This document shows, in pieces, positions 32,921 through 41,731 of a DNA stretch of 64,000 nt. A program made the position numbers and the translations under genes. The DNA is from Turneriella sp. Its GTDB lineage: Bacteria; Spirochaetota; Leptospiria; Turneriellales; Turneriellaceae. The stretch's first letter is position 1. Every line of letters begins with the position of its first letter. The notes beneath the pieces are model-generated. The model saw only the letters and a list, made by a program, of their open reading frames with translations, did no database searches and was not told where the DNA came from. The stretch is taken from NCBI GenBank assembly GCA_019186965.1, contig JABARV010000003.1:186001-250000 (forward strand), in the 5' to 3' direction.

Positions 32921-33943
32921 TTACCGTAAAATATCAAACAACGAAACGTCGCCAGTTGGCTTTAACCCTAAATGCTGAAAAGCATCTTTTGTAAGCACGC
33001 GCCCACGCGGAGTTCTGCGGATAAATGCACGGCGCACTAGGTATGGCTCAACAAAATCTTCAAGCGTCGCTAAATCTTCCGCGAGAATCGACGAAAGGGG
33101 TTTTAACCCAACAGGGCCGCCTTGGTAGTGGTTTGCAATAGTCAAAAGAAGTTGGCGGTCAAGTTTTGTCATCCCTTCGGCGTCAATATGCATTCTTTCG
33201 AACGCAGCTTTTGCCGCTTCTTCCGTTACCGCTTTTGTAAGCGATTCACTTTCTGCCAAAGCGTAATCCCACACACGGCGTAAAAGGTGTAGCGCAATAC
33301 GCGGAGTACTTCGTGCGCGGCGTGCAATTGCCCTCGTAGCATTTTTTTCTGCAGGGATTTTCCAAAGCTTCGAGGCGCGTTCGATAATTTTTATAAGATC
33401 GTCTTCTTCGTAAAATTCCAAATGGAATTTAATGCCGAACCTATCGCGTAAAGGCGCCGTTAAGTCTCCCGGACGGGTCGTCGCGCCTACCAAAGTAAAA
33501 GGCGGCAAAGTAATTTGTACAGAATTTGCAAGTACCGCGTCACCCACGGCGATGTCGATGGTGCGGTCTTCCATCGCTCCGTACAGAAGCTCTTCCGCTG
33601 CGACAGGTAGACGGTGTATTTCATCGATGAAAAGAACATCGTGCGTAGATAAACCGCTTAAAATTTTTGCCAAATCCCCTGGGCGCTTAATATTGGGCGC
33701 AGTCACTTGTGAAAAACGTGCTCCAGTTTCCTGTGCAACAATACGCGCAAGCGTCGTTTTTCCAAGTCCTGGCGGCCCTGAAAGCAAAATATGGTCTAAA
33801 GGTTCTTTGCGTATTGATGCTGCTTTTAAAAATGAACGTAAATTTTCGACTAGATCTTTTTGCCCAATAAAATCGGCAAGCGAGACGGGGCGTACCTGGT
33901 TTTCCTGTTCATTTTTTTCGAGTTGTAAATGTGGCTCAATCAT
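32921..33943 (-). CDS. ruvB: Holliday junction branch-migration ATPase RuvB
   Basis: The 340-residue AAA+ motor of the RuvABC complex has Walker A GPPGLGKTTLAR, Walker B FIDEIHRL, sensor 1 and arginine-finger segments GATTRPGDLTAPLRDRFG, and a C-terminal winged helix with the RTPRGR DNA-binding loop. The length is normal. ruvA and ruvC are not in the window. It follows acpS by 2 bases. Confidence 0.97.
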   Translation of the reverse strand: MIEPHLQLEKNEQENQVRPVSLADFIGQKDLVENLRSFLKAASIRKEPLDHILLSGPPGLGKTTLARIVAQETGARFSQVTAPNIKRPGDLAKILSGLSTHDVLFIDEIHRLPVAAEELLYGAMEDRTIDIAVGDAVLANSVQITLPPFTLVGATTRPGDLTAPLRDRFGIKFHLEFYEEDDLIKIIERASKLWKIPAEKNATRAIARRARSTPRIALHLLRRVWDYALAESESLTKAVTEEAAKAAFERMHIDAEGMTKLDRQLLLTIANHYQGGPVGLKPLSSILAEDLATLEDFVEPYLVRRAFIRRTPRGRVLTKDAFQHLGLKPTGDVSLFDILR

Positions 33944-33945
33944 GC

Positions 33946-34329
33946 TTAAGTTGCGTCACGTTCTAAAATAACGCATGCATTTGAATAATCGCGGGCGTGT
34001 GAAATACTAAAATGGATGCGCGTTACTGACTTTGTCGCAAGCATCTTTGCAAGAAGCCCTGTGACGTGAATATCTTTTTTTCCTTCGCTGCCTTTTAGGC
34101 TTACGTCGCGGTACGAAATACGCAAATCACGCGGCATTCCCAATGCCTTAATAAACGCCTCTTTTACCGCAAAACGTGCCGCCAAATGTGGTGCAGGTTC
34201 TTTTTTATCCAAGCAATATGTAATTTCATCCCGCGTAAAAACACGATTTAAAAATCGCGAGTTATACTTGTCGAGCATTTCGGCAATGCGATCGTTTTCG
34301 CAAATATCTACGCCGACACCGACAATCAT
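33946..34329 (-). CDS. acpS: Holo-[acyl-carrier-protein] synthase
   Basis: The 127-residue AcpS transfers the 4'-phosphopantetheine arm from CoA to acyl carrier protein. It has the metal-binding Asp8 in VGVDICE and Glu57 with Lys61 in ARFAVKEAFIKALG, and C-terminal HFSISHARDY. Its start overlaps the alaS stop by one base (TAATG), so the two are translationally coupled, and ruvB follows 2 bases later. Confidence 0.95.
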   Translation of the reverse strand: MIVGVGVDICENDRIAEMLDKYNSRFLNRVFTRDEITYCLDKKEPAPHLAARFAVKEAFIKALGMPRDLRISYRDVSLKGSEGKKDIHVTGLLAKMLATKSVTRIHFSISHARDYSNACVILERDAT

Positions 34330-36992
34330 TAAAGCTCCGCCGTTAATTTCTCTTCAAAGTCATTTACGCTACACGAGAATTTGCCTTGCACAAATTCTGC
34401 TTTACCACCGCCGGTTACGCCCAGATCTTTTGGCATGCCCTTAAGTAGTTGTCCTAAGTGGATTTTATTTTGTGCGGCACATTGCGCACTTGTGCCACAA
34501 ACAAAAACAGTAACCGTTTCACTTTGCGAATAGACAAGATAGACTGCTTGGCTATTTTTTTCACGCGCTTTATCTACAAGCGCTTTAAGTTCATCCAAAG
34601 TTTTTCCTGTAAATTCTTTTACATAAAATGCAATCCCTGAACTTGTTTTTTTTGTGCCCGAAAAAAGATCCTCGAGTAGCGCTTCAGCGCCGCTTAAAGA
34701 CGCGCCCATTTTTTTTCTTTCCTTGCGCACAGCTTCCAAAGCATGGTTTAACGCCATCTCTACAGAAAGAACTTCGCGCCAAAGAGGCTGATTTACTTCG
34801 GCCTGCATTTTCTTTTCGAGTGCGTGGACTTTTTGCAAAAGCGTAGCATCTGTTATCTCTTGCGATAAGGTTATTAGCTGCTTTACACGCTGGCTAAGTA
34901 CTTTCCGCGCAGCGCTACTTGCCACCGCTTCGATACGCCTATTTCCCGCACCGGGACTAGCTTCTTTCAAAATAAAAAACGTGTCGATATCTCCCGTTTG
35001 TGCAACGTGCGTGCCTCCACAAAACTCTTTAGAAAAAGTCCCCATTTCAACCACACGCACCACGTCGCCATATTTTTCACCAAACGCCATCACAGCGCCA
35101 CGCTTTTCTGCTTCACTTTTTTTAAGTACTGCTGTTTCAACTTTTATATTGGCGGCAATTGCGCCGTTTACAGCTTGCTCAAGCGCGACGACTTCATCGA
35201 CCGAAAGCGCTTTCGGGTGCGAAAAATCGAACCGTAAATAATCAGGATGTACCAAGGAACCTGTTTGCTTGACATGGTTGCCAAGTTTGTTGCGGAGCGC
35301 AGCGTTGAGTAAATGTGTCACGCTGTGGTGCTTTTTCAATGCATCGCGCCTTTCTTTATCAACAAAAAATTCAACCTTGTCGCCAACGCGAAAAGTTCCC
35401 TCAATTTGTGTAACAAGGTGCACGTACGCATCACCTTGCTTGCGGCAATCTGTAATGCGTGCGCTTGCCGTTTGTGTTTTCACAAACCCGTTATCCCCAA
35501 GCTGACCGCCACCTTCGGCGTAAAAGGGAGTTTTGTCTGCAACAAGAAAAGAAAGCGTGTTTAAATCTTTTTCCGAAAGAGTACCAACGCTTTGGTTATC
35601 TTGCACTAAACTTACAATTGTGCCAGTCCCTTCAAGCGTTTCGTAACCTATAAACTCAGTACTAATTTCTTGAGCGATAGGGAGAGTAACGACTCCCTTC
35701 CAAGCAGCACGCCCGCGTTCGCGCTGTTTCTCCATCTGTATTTTAAATCCATCTACATCAACAGTAAGCCCCTCTTGCTCGGCAAGCTCAACCGTCATTT
35801 CGAGTGGAAAACCGAATGTGTCGTAAAGCTGAAAGACATCTTTACCTAAAAGAGTTTTTTTCTGTGTTTCTTTTGCGGCGATAACCATTTCCTCTAAACG
35901 GTGCGCTCCCGATTCTAAAGTACGGAGGAAACGGCCTTCCTCTTCGCGGATATAGTCGCTAATAAAGGGAATATTTTCCGAAAGCTCTACATAAAATTCT
36001 CCATAAATATCTTTAACTGTATCGCACAGTTTGTAAAGTAGGGGTTCTTTTTGTCCAAGCTTGCGGCCAAAAAGCATTGCACGGCGTAAAACGCGGCGAA
36101 GAACATACCCACGCGATTCATTTGAAGGGAAAATACCATCGGACATTGCAAAAGTAAGAGTGCGTATGTGGTCTGTAATTACACGCAGCGGAGTAACTGC
36201 ACTATCTGTGTAATTAGCCTTAAAAATTTGCGCAGCACTTTGCCGCAAAAGTTTTAGCTCATCGGTGTCAAAGACAGAATCCACACCTTGGGTTAGCGTC
36301 GCCAAACGCTCTAAACCTGCTCCAGTATCGATTCCTGTTTTTTTAAGCGGAAGGTATTCTCCGTTTTGGAAATCAAATTGGTTAAAAACCAAATTCCAAA
36401 ATTCCATAAACCTATCGCCCGAACCGCCGGGCGCTTGGTTTTCTTTATCGGTTCCAAATTCTTCGCCACGGTCGAGGTAAAGTTCACTACACGGGCCACA
36501 CGCACCCGCGTCCCCCGCAGGACCCCAAAAATTATCAGCGCGGCCCAAACGTACAATACGCTCTTTAGGAACCCCAATGTGTTTATGCCAAATTTCTACT
36601 GCTTCGTCGTCATTTTCAAAGACGCTAATCCAAATTTTTTCTTTAGGAAAAGGAAGAAACTGGGTTGAATACTCCCAGGCAAACTCGATTGCCTCCTTTT
36701 TGAAGTAATCACCAAAGCTAAAATTCCCCAGCATCTCGAAAAAAGAAAGATGCCGCTTAGTTTTTCCGACAGATTCTAAATCTGTTGTCCGTAGACATTT
36801 TTGTACAGAGACCAACCGTGGCGAAGGAGGATTTTTTGCTCCCGAAAAATAATCTTTAAAAGGAACCATTCCCGCTGTTGTAAAAAGTAGCGTTGGGTCA
36901 AAAGACGGCAAAAGCGACGCACTCGGTACGCGCAAATGATTTTTACTCTCGAAAAAAGAGAGAAAGGAATTACGAATCGTATTTATTTTCAT
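34329..36992 (-). CDS. alaS: Alanyl-tRNA synthetase
   Basis: The 887-residue class II synthetase is of full bacterial length. The catalytic core occupies the first 460 residues (LLFTTAGMVPFKDYF, FFEMLGNFSFGDYFK, GAGLERLA). The editing domain has HHSVTHLLNAALRNKLG (H-x3-H) and CGGTHVAQTGDI. The C-terminal C-Ala domain ends the protein with GGGKAEFVQGK. It is the first gene of the alaS-acpS-ruvB operon, about 120 bases downstream of rplQ. Confidence 0.97.
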   Translation of the reverse strand: MKINTIRNSFLSFFESKNHLRVPSASLLPSFDPTLLFTTAGMVPFKDYFSGAKNPPSPRLVSVQKCLRTTDLESVGKTKRHLSFFEMLGNFSFGDYFKKEAIEFAWEYSTQFLPFPKEKIWISVFENDDEAVEIWHKHIGVPKERIVRLGRADNFWGPAGDAGACGPCSELYLDRGEEFGTDKENQAPGGSGDRFMEFWNLVFNQFDFQNGEYLPLKKTGIDTGAGLERLATLTQGVDSVFDTDELKLLRQSAAQIFKANYTDSAVTPLRVITDHIRTLTFAMSDGIFPSNESRGYVLRRVLRRAMLFGRKLGQKEPLLYKLCDTVKDIYGEFYVELSENIPFISDYIREEEGRFLRTLESGAHRLEEMVIAAKETQKKTLLGKDVFQLYDTFGFPLEMTVELAEQEGLTVDVDGFKIQMEKQRERGRAAWKGVVTLPIAQEISTEFIGYETLEGTGTIVSLVQDNQSVGTLSEKDLNTLSFLVADKTPFYAEGGGQLGDNGFVKTQTASARITDCRKQGDAYVHLVTQIEGTFRVGDKVEFFVDKERRDALKKHHSVTHLLNAALRNKLGNHVKQTGSLVHPDYLRFDFSHPKALSVDEVVALEQAVNGAIAANIKVETAVLKKSEAEKRGAVMAFGEKYGDVVRVVEMGTFSKEFCGGTHVAQTGDIDTFFILKEASPGAGNRRIEAVASSAARKVLSQRVKQLITLSQEITDATLLQKVHALEKKMQAEVNQPLWREVLSVEMALNHALEAVRKERKKMGASLSGAEALLEDLFSGTKKTSSGIAFYVKEFTGKTLDELKALVDKAREKNSQAVYLVYSQSETVTVFVCGTSAQCAAQNKIHLGQLLKGMPKDLGVTGGGKAEFVQGKFSCSVNDFEEKLTAEL

Positions 36993-37011
36993 GGGATAAA
37001 TTTCTTATAAA

Positions 37012-37041
37012 AAGATAGTTCCAGACAGCGAAACACGGCAA
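37012..37041 (-). promoter_or_regulatory. Candidate promoter of the alaS operon
   Basis: On the minus strand TTGCCG (37041-37036), an 18-base spacer, then TATCTT (37017-37012), about 20 bases before the alaS ATG. The match is moderate. Confidence 0.3.
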
Positions 37042-37077
37042 CAAGTAGGAACCTGTGAATCTACATTCTAACCCACA

Positions 37078-37101
37078 AGCGCCTCTAAACAATGAGGCGC
37101 T
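37078..37101 (-). terminator. Hairpin after rplQ, likely end of the ribosomal operon
   Basis: AGCGCCTC (37078-37085), 8-base loop, GAGGCGCT (37094-37101). It lies 12 bases downstream of the rplQ stop. On the minus strand it is followed by TTGTGGGTT, a weak U tract, so termination may be partial. Confidence 0.45.
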
Positions 37102-37112
37102 AATAGAGTAAA

Positions 37113-37619
37113 TTATTTTTTTGCTTTTGTGGCTTTCTTTTCTTTGGCTGGCTTTTCGGCCTTTACGGTTTTCTTCTTTGTTTTAGCGCGCGCCGCGCGT
37201 ACCGCTTTACGGTCATCTTTAAGTTGCGCTAGTTCTTTTTTCTCGACAAGCTGTACCATCGCCATTTCGGAAGCATCGGAAATACGCTGGCCAACGCGTA
37301 AAATACGCGTATACCCGCCAGGCCTTGTGACAAAGCGCGGCGCAATGTCATTAAAAAGTTTATGTAAAATTTCTTTATCTTTTACAATTTTTGCCGCTTC
37401 GCGTAGGTTATGTACTTTTTGCGCGGCGCTTAGAGAATCCTTCTGATTTTCGCGTGCACGCGTAATAAGCTTTTCTGCAATTTGCCGTGTAACCTTTGCT
37501 TTTGCAACTGTTGTTGTAATATTTTCGTGGTAGAAAAGCGACTGCACAAGGTTACCGAGCATCGCTTGCCGGTGGCCAACCTTTTTATTAAGATGTTTTA
37601 CTTTATTACCTTTGTTCAT
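37113..37619 (-). CDS. rplQ: 50S ribosomal protein L17
   Basis: The 168-residue protein has the L17 core (MNKGNKVKHLNKKVGHRQAM, FYHENITTTVAKAK, DIAPRFVTRPGGYTRIL). After about 130 residues comes a Lys/Ala-rich tail (KTKKKTVKAEKPAKEKKATK) that E. coli L17 lacks. It is the last gene of the ribosomal cluster, 53 bases after rpoA, and a hairpin follows it. Confidence 0.96.
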   Translation of the reverse strand: MNKGNKVKHLNKKVGHRQAMLGNLVQSLFYHENITTTVAKAKVTRQIAEKLITRARENQKDSLSAAQKVHNLREAAKIVKDKEILHKLFNDIAPRFVTRPGGYTRILRVGQRISDASEMAMVQLVEKKELAQLKDDRKAVRAARAKTKKKTVKAEKPAKEKKATKAKK

Positions 37620-37672
37620 TCTGTCCTCGTATATCTCTTACCGTTCTATTGTGCTCGCTTTAGACTGTACCC

Positions 37673-38653
37673 TTACCGACCGTCGCGCATGCCAAACGCA
37701 AGATTCATATTGGCAAGTTTACTTTTAAGCTGTAGGAGTACTTTGTCTGAGTAGTGCTTGCTTTTGCGTAAATCGTCTTCGTAGCGTGTAATGATATCTT
37801 TGACGTTGCGCATATCCAAGCTGCGCAACACTGCAATTGTACGTACCGACATTTCCATATCTTCAAGCGCAATTTGCATCGCTTTTTTCAAGCGCTCATC
37901 GGTTTCATCAAACTCTTCTTCTTCTTCGTACATTTCTTCTGCGAAATTAATGAAGATTGTTAAGTGTTCCTTGAGGATTTTCGCCGCATACGCCATTGCA
38001 TCTTCGGGCGAAATTGTCATGTCTGTCCATATCTCGAATGTCAGTTTGTCGTAATCTGTACGTTGGTCGACACGAGTTTCTGTTATATCAAAATTAACTT
38101 TTGTAATTGGTGAAAAAAGCGCATCGATAGGAATAACTCCTACTTCATCGATCATTTTTTTAGTAACTTCTGCGGGTAAATAACCACGGCCTTTATCGAT
38201 TTGCAGCGTCATTTTGAGATTTGCGTCTTCGTTCATGTGCGCAAGAACTAAATCGGGATTCATTATCTCAACGCTATTGGAAACCGCGAAATCAGCGGCC
38301 ATAAGTACTCCCGCTCCTTTTTTCTCAACTTCGAGAGTTAACGGACCTTGCCCTTCCATTTTAAGGCGCACACGCTTAAGGTTCAAAATGAGGCGTGTAA
38401 CGTCTTCTTTGATGCCAGGCATCGTTGAAAATTCATGGCTAACACCTTCAATTTTAACCGCGACAATAGCGGCGCCTTCGATATACGACATGAGAACGCG
38501 GCGGAGGCTATTTGCCACAGTAACGCCAAAACCCTTTTCAAAAGGCTCGGCAACAAACTTACCGTAGTCGGGACGGGTTTCAACATGTTGGAACTCCGCC
38601 GTTTTAGGGCGTTTAAGACCTTTGAGTAAATTTTTTGGTGCTGTTTTTGCCAT
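37673..38653 (-). CDS. rpoA: RNA polymerase alpha subunit
   Basis: The 326-residue subunit has the dimerising N-terminal domain (FEKGFGVTVANSLRRVLMSYIEGAA) and the C-terminal DNA- and activator-binding domain (ALEDMEMSVRTIAVLRSLDMRNVKDII). The linker is strongly acidic (EEMYEEEEEFDETDE). It has a strong ribosome-binding site (AAGGAG). It lies between rpsD and rplQ, as usual. Confidence 0.97.
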   Translation of the reverse strand: MAKTAPKNLLKGLKRPKTAEFQHVETRPDYGKFVAEPFEKGFGVTVANSLRRVLMSYIEGAAIVAVKIEGVSHEFSTMPGIKEDVTRLILNLKRVRLKMEGQGPLTLEVEKKGAGVLMAADFAVSNSVEIMNPDLVLAHMNEDANLKMTLQIDKGRGYLPAEVTKKMIDEVGVIPIDALFSPITKVNFDITETRVDQRTDYDKLTFEIWTDMTISPEDAMAYAAKILKEHLTIFINFAEEMYEEEEEFDETDERLKKAMQIALEDMEMSVRTIAVLRSLDMRNVKDIITRYEDDLRKSKHYSDKVLLQLKSKLANMNLAFGMRDGR

Positions 38654-38713
38654 TTTTTCTCCTTGTAAGTTGGGTATATTAAATAATCTCTCGAACCTTC
38701 AAACCTACCAGTA

Positions 38714-39343
38714 TTATTTCGAGTACAACTCGACGATAACGTTTTCTTTAATTGGAATATCGACGTTTTCGCGTACTGGCATTTTCACGACTTTCGCTGA
38801 TTTTCCATCTTCGCCTAATTCCATCCAATCGGCGATAAGTCCTGCATTTTTAGAAACTTCAATATTTTCTGCAATTACTTTATTTGACTTAAGTTTTTCG
38901 CCCAGAGTAATTGTATCTCCAATTGACACTTTAAAGCTTGGGATATCGACACGGTGGTCATTCACCTTGATATGCCCGTGCGAAATAAAGTTTCGTGCCT
39001 GTGCACGTGAGGAGGCAACCCCCATGCGGTAGAGCGAATTATCCAAACGCCTTTCAAGCATAATAAGTAAATTTTCGCCTGTAATTCCGTTTTGGCGCGT
39101 CGCGTATTCAAAATAATTACGGAACGGTTTTTCAAGAACTCCGTACACACGTTTTACTTTTTGCTTTTCGCGTAGCTGGAGGGCATAACCCGACGCTTTA
39201 GGTTTGCGCTTGGGTGGTGGGCCCGGAGGCGCCTTGCGTTTATTGAAAACGCATTTATCCGTCATACATTTTTGGCCTTTCAAAAATAATTTTAAGCCTT
39301 CGCGTCTGCACAATTTGCAGGCAGGTCCAATTCCTCTTGCCAT
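38714..39343 (-). CDS. rpsD: 30S ribosomal protein S4 (Cys-containing form)
   Basis: The 209-residue protein binds 16S rRNA early in assembly. It keeps four N-terminal cysteines (CKLCRREG, KCMTDKC) that form a zinc site in the C+ form, and an S4 RNA-binding domain (MLERRLDNSLYRMGVASSRAQAR). It is in the alpha operon after rpsK. Confidence 0.97.
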   Translation of the reverse strand: MARGIGPACKLCRREGLKLFLKGQKCMTDKCVFNKRKAPPGPPPKRKPKASGYALQLREKQKVKRVYGVLEKPFRNYFEYATRQNGITGENLLIMLERRLDNSLYRMGVASSRAQARNFISHGHIKVNDHRVDIPSFKVSIGDTITLGEKLKSNKVIAENIEVSKNAGLIADWMELGEDGKSAKVVKMPVRENVDIPIKENVIVELYSK

Positions 39344-39346
39344 ATT

Positions 39347-39766
39347 TTATACCCTTCTCTTTTTGCGCGGCCTGCACCCGTTGTGCGGAACCGGCGTGAT
39401 GTCCTTAATAAGGTTAACGCGTAACCCCGATGTTGCTAAAGTTCTTATTGCTTGGTCGCGGCCTACGCCTGGACCTTTAACGTAGATTTCAACTTCGTGC
39501 AGTCCACGTTCGCGGGCTTTATCCAAAGCCGAACGCGCTGCAAGCTGCGCTGCATAAGGAGTTGCTTTGCGCGAACCTTTAAATTCGAGCGAACCACCAG
39601 ATGCCCACGCAATAGAATTTCCATTCATATCCGTGATGGTTATAATGGTGTTGTTAAATGTCGCGTTGATGTACACACGCCCACGCGGCACACGGCCTTT
39701 ATCTTTTAATTTTTTATTTACCTTTGGCTCTTCTGTGGCCGCTTGCTCTTTAACTTCTTCGCTCAT
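39347..39766 (-). CDS. rpsK: 30S ribosomal protein S11
   Basis: The 139-residue protein has the S11 signatures [37 protein letters not shown], and the basic end [12 protein letters not shown]. The first 20 residues are an acidic/polar extension ([19 protein letters not shown]), longer than in E. coli. It lies 3 bases before rpsD. Confidence 0.97.
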   Translation of the reverse strand: MSEEVKEQAATEEPKVNKKLKDKGRVPRGRVYINATFNNTIITITDMNGNSIAWASGGSLEFKGSRKATPYAAQLAARSALDKARERGLHEVEIYVKGPGVGRDQAIRTLATSGLRVNLIKDITPVPHNGCRPRKKRRV

Positions 39767-39775
39767 ACTACTCCA

Positions 39776-40159
39776 TTAACCTTTGCTGGGCGCTTGCTTT
39801 TTGCCCGCAACTGCAATACGACGCCCTTTACGCGTACGCGCATTTGTTTTTGTTCTTTGTCCACGTGCAGGCAACCCTTTGCGGTGGCGGCTTCCACGGT
39901 AACTTCCCGTGTCGACGAGGCGCTTCATATCGAGCTGCACTTTGCTACGCAACGCGCCTTCGACTAAATAGCTACCGTCGATTGCCTTTTTTATTTTTGC
40001 AATTTCATCTTCGGTGAGCTCATGCACACGACGCGTTAACGGGATTCCCGTCTTTGCCATAATATCGTTTGCGACCTTTGTGCCAATACCGTAAATATAC
40101 GTTAGCCCAATAACTACCCGTTTTTGGTTGGGTAAATCGATACCTTCAATACGCGCCAT
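39776..40159 (-). CDS. rpsM: 30S ribosomal protein S13
   Basis: The 127-residue protein, at the top of the 30S head, has [24 protein letters not shown] near the start and [28 protein letters not shown], the diagnostic C-terminal motif. It lies 3 bases after rpmJ. Confidence 0.97.
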   Translation of the reverse strand: MARIEGIDLPNQKRVVIGLTYIYGIGTKVANDIMAKTGIPLTRRVHELTEDEIAKIKKAIDGSYLVEGALRSKVQLDMKRLVDTGSYRGSRHRKGLPARGQRTKTNARTRKGRRIAVAGKKQAPSKG

Positions 40160-40162
40160 AAA

Positions 40163-40279
40163 TTACCTCTGCCTCTGTTTGTGGCGTGGATTTGCTTTGC
40201 AAATCACGCGGATTATTCCTGCCCTACGGATTATTTTACACTGCGGACAAATTTTTTTAACCGATGCTCTAACCTTCAT
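40163..40279 (-). CDS. rpmJ: 50S ribosomal protein L36
   Basis: The 38-residue protein [20 protein letters not shown]... ends [14 protein letters not shown]. It has the zinc ligands Cys11, Cys14, Cys27 and His33, the C+ form. It is normally preceded by infA; here map precedes it directly, 24 bases away. Confidence 0.95.
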   Translation of the reverse strand: MKVRASVKKICPQCKIIRRAGIIRVICKANPRHKQRQR

Positions 40280-40303
40280 TTTATCTCTCCCGCTTTACGC
40301 GTA

Positions 40304-41143
40304 TCACAAACTATGCGACAACTCCTTATTATTTGAATGCGCATAATTATTTTCAATACCCATCATCTCAAATACATTGACGCTTGCACCTTTGGGCAAT
40401 GTGCAAATTACCGGACCAGCACTTGTCAAAGCCACGGTGTGTTCAAAGTGTGCACTCAACTTTCCGTCTTTTGTACGCACCGTCCATTTATCCGAATCTG
40501 TATAAACATCGTAAGTACCCGCGTTGATCATCGGCTCAATAGCGATAACCATTCCTGCACGCATTTTTATACCGTCTTTGCGCCGTCCAAAGTTGGGGAC
40601 TTGCGGTTCTTCATGGATGTTTTTACCAATCCCGTGGCCTACTAACTGGCGCACAACACCATAGCCGCTTCCCTCAGCATGTTTTTGCACAGCTTCGCCA
40701 ATTGCCCCAATGCGATTTTCTGGTTTCGCCTCTGCGATACCTTTGAAAAGGCATTGTTGCGTTACCGTAATTAGCTTAGCGGCGTCTTTATTTACCTTGC
40801 CTACTGGCCACGTCCACGCGGTGTCGGAGTTATAGCCTTTATAGGTAACGCCCAAGTCGACGCTTAAAATATCGCCTTCTTCTAAAATTTGTTTTTTGTC
40901 GGGAATGCCATGCACCACCCGATCGTTTACGCAAGTACAGATACTCGCGGGAAAACCGTAAAGCCCCAAAAAAGCAGGTTTAGCCTTCTTGGAATAGATA
41001 AATTCACGCGCTACTTCGTCTAATTCTGCCGTAGACACGCCAGGTTTAATGTGTTCGCGGATTCGCATATGCGTTTCGTACGCAATAGCTCCCGATTCCA
41101 TAATTTGCGTTACTTCTTTACTTGTGTAAATATTAACGCCCAA
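40304..41143 (-). CDS. map: Methionine aminopeptidase, type I
   Basis: The 279-residue enzyme removes N-terminal methionine. The five metal ligands are in SVDLGVTYKGYNSDTAW (two Asp), GHGIGKNIHEEP (His), IAIEPMIN (Glu) and FEHTVAL (Glu). I place the start at TTG 41143 (MGVNIYTSKEV), because GGAG lies 6 bases upstream and adk ends at 41145. An in-frame TTG at 41155 would overlap adk and lacks such a site. Confidence 0.92.
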   Translation of the reverse strand: MGVNIYTSKEVTQIMESGAIAYETHMRIREHIKPGVSTAELDEVAREFIYSKKAKPAFLGLYGFPASICTCVNDRVVHGIPDKKQILEEGDILSVDLGVTYKGYNSDTAWTWPVGKVNKDAAKLITVTQQCLFKGIAEAKPENRIGAIGEAVQKHAEGSGYGVVRQLVGHGIGKNIHEEPQVPNFGRRKDGIKMRAGMVIAIEPMINAGTYDVYTDSDKWTVRTKDGKLSAHFEHTVALTSAGPVICTLPKGASVNVFEMMGIENNYAHSNNKELSHSL

Positions 41144-41144
41144 T

Positions 41145-41708
41145 TCACACTCCAACCACGGCTTTTACCCGTTCGGCTATTTCGTCCGTAGTACCTACGC
41201 CGTCAACATGCCGCAAAATTTTCTTTTCTTCGTAATAGTTAATAAGGGGTTGTGTCTTATCTTTAAAAATTTGCAAGCGATTTTTTATCGACTCTGGGTT
41301 ATCGTCGGAGCGCCCTTCCTGTGAAGCCCTACCTAAAAGCCGTTTGATTAATTCTTCGTCTGGGACGTTAAAATTTATAACGTGCTCCATTTTTATATTA
41401 CGCTTTGCGAGAATTTCATCCAACGCTTTAGCTTGCTCCAACGTGCGGGGAAATCCGTCGAGTATAAAACCTTTTTTGCAGTCTTCTTCTTGTATACGCT
41501 GCTCAATGATACCAATAACCACATCGTCTGGCACAAGAGCGCCTTGATCCATAAAAGACTTGGCTTTAAGTCCCAACGGCGTTCCTTTAGAGACAGATGC
41601 TCTTAAAATATCCCCCGTAGAGATTTGCACAATACCGGCGCGTTCTAAGAATATTTTTGCTTGCGTTCCCTTACCTGCACCGGGTGGACCTAAGAAAATT
41701 AATTGCAC
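41145..41708 (-). CDS. adk: Adenylate kinase (short-LID form)
   Basis: The 187-residue enzyme interconverts ATP + AMP and 2 ADP. It has the P-loop GPPGAGKGTQ, ISTGDILRA, FILDGFPRTLEQA and GRASQEGRSDDN. The LID is short and lacks the zinc cysteines. It lies between secY and map. Confidence 0.97.
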   Translation of the reverse strand: MQLIFLGPPGAGKGTQAKIFLERAGIVQISTGDILRASVSKGTPLGLKAKSFMDQGALVPDDVVIGIIEQRIQEEDCKKGFILDGFPRTLEQAKALDEILAKRNIKMEHVINFNVPDEELIKRLLGRASQEGRSDDNPESIKNRLQIFKDKTQPLINYYEEKKILRHVDGVGTTDEIAERVKAVVGV

Positions 41709-41731
41709 GTTACACCTCCATCCATGATAGG

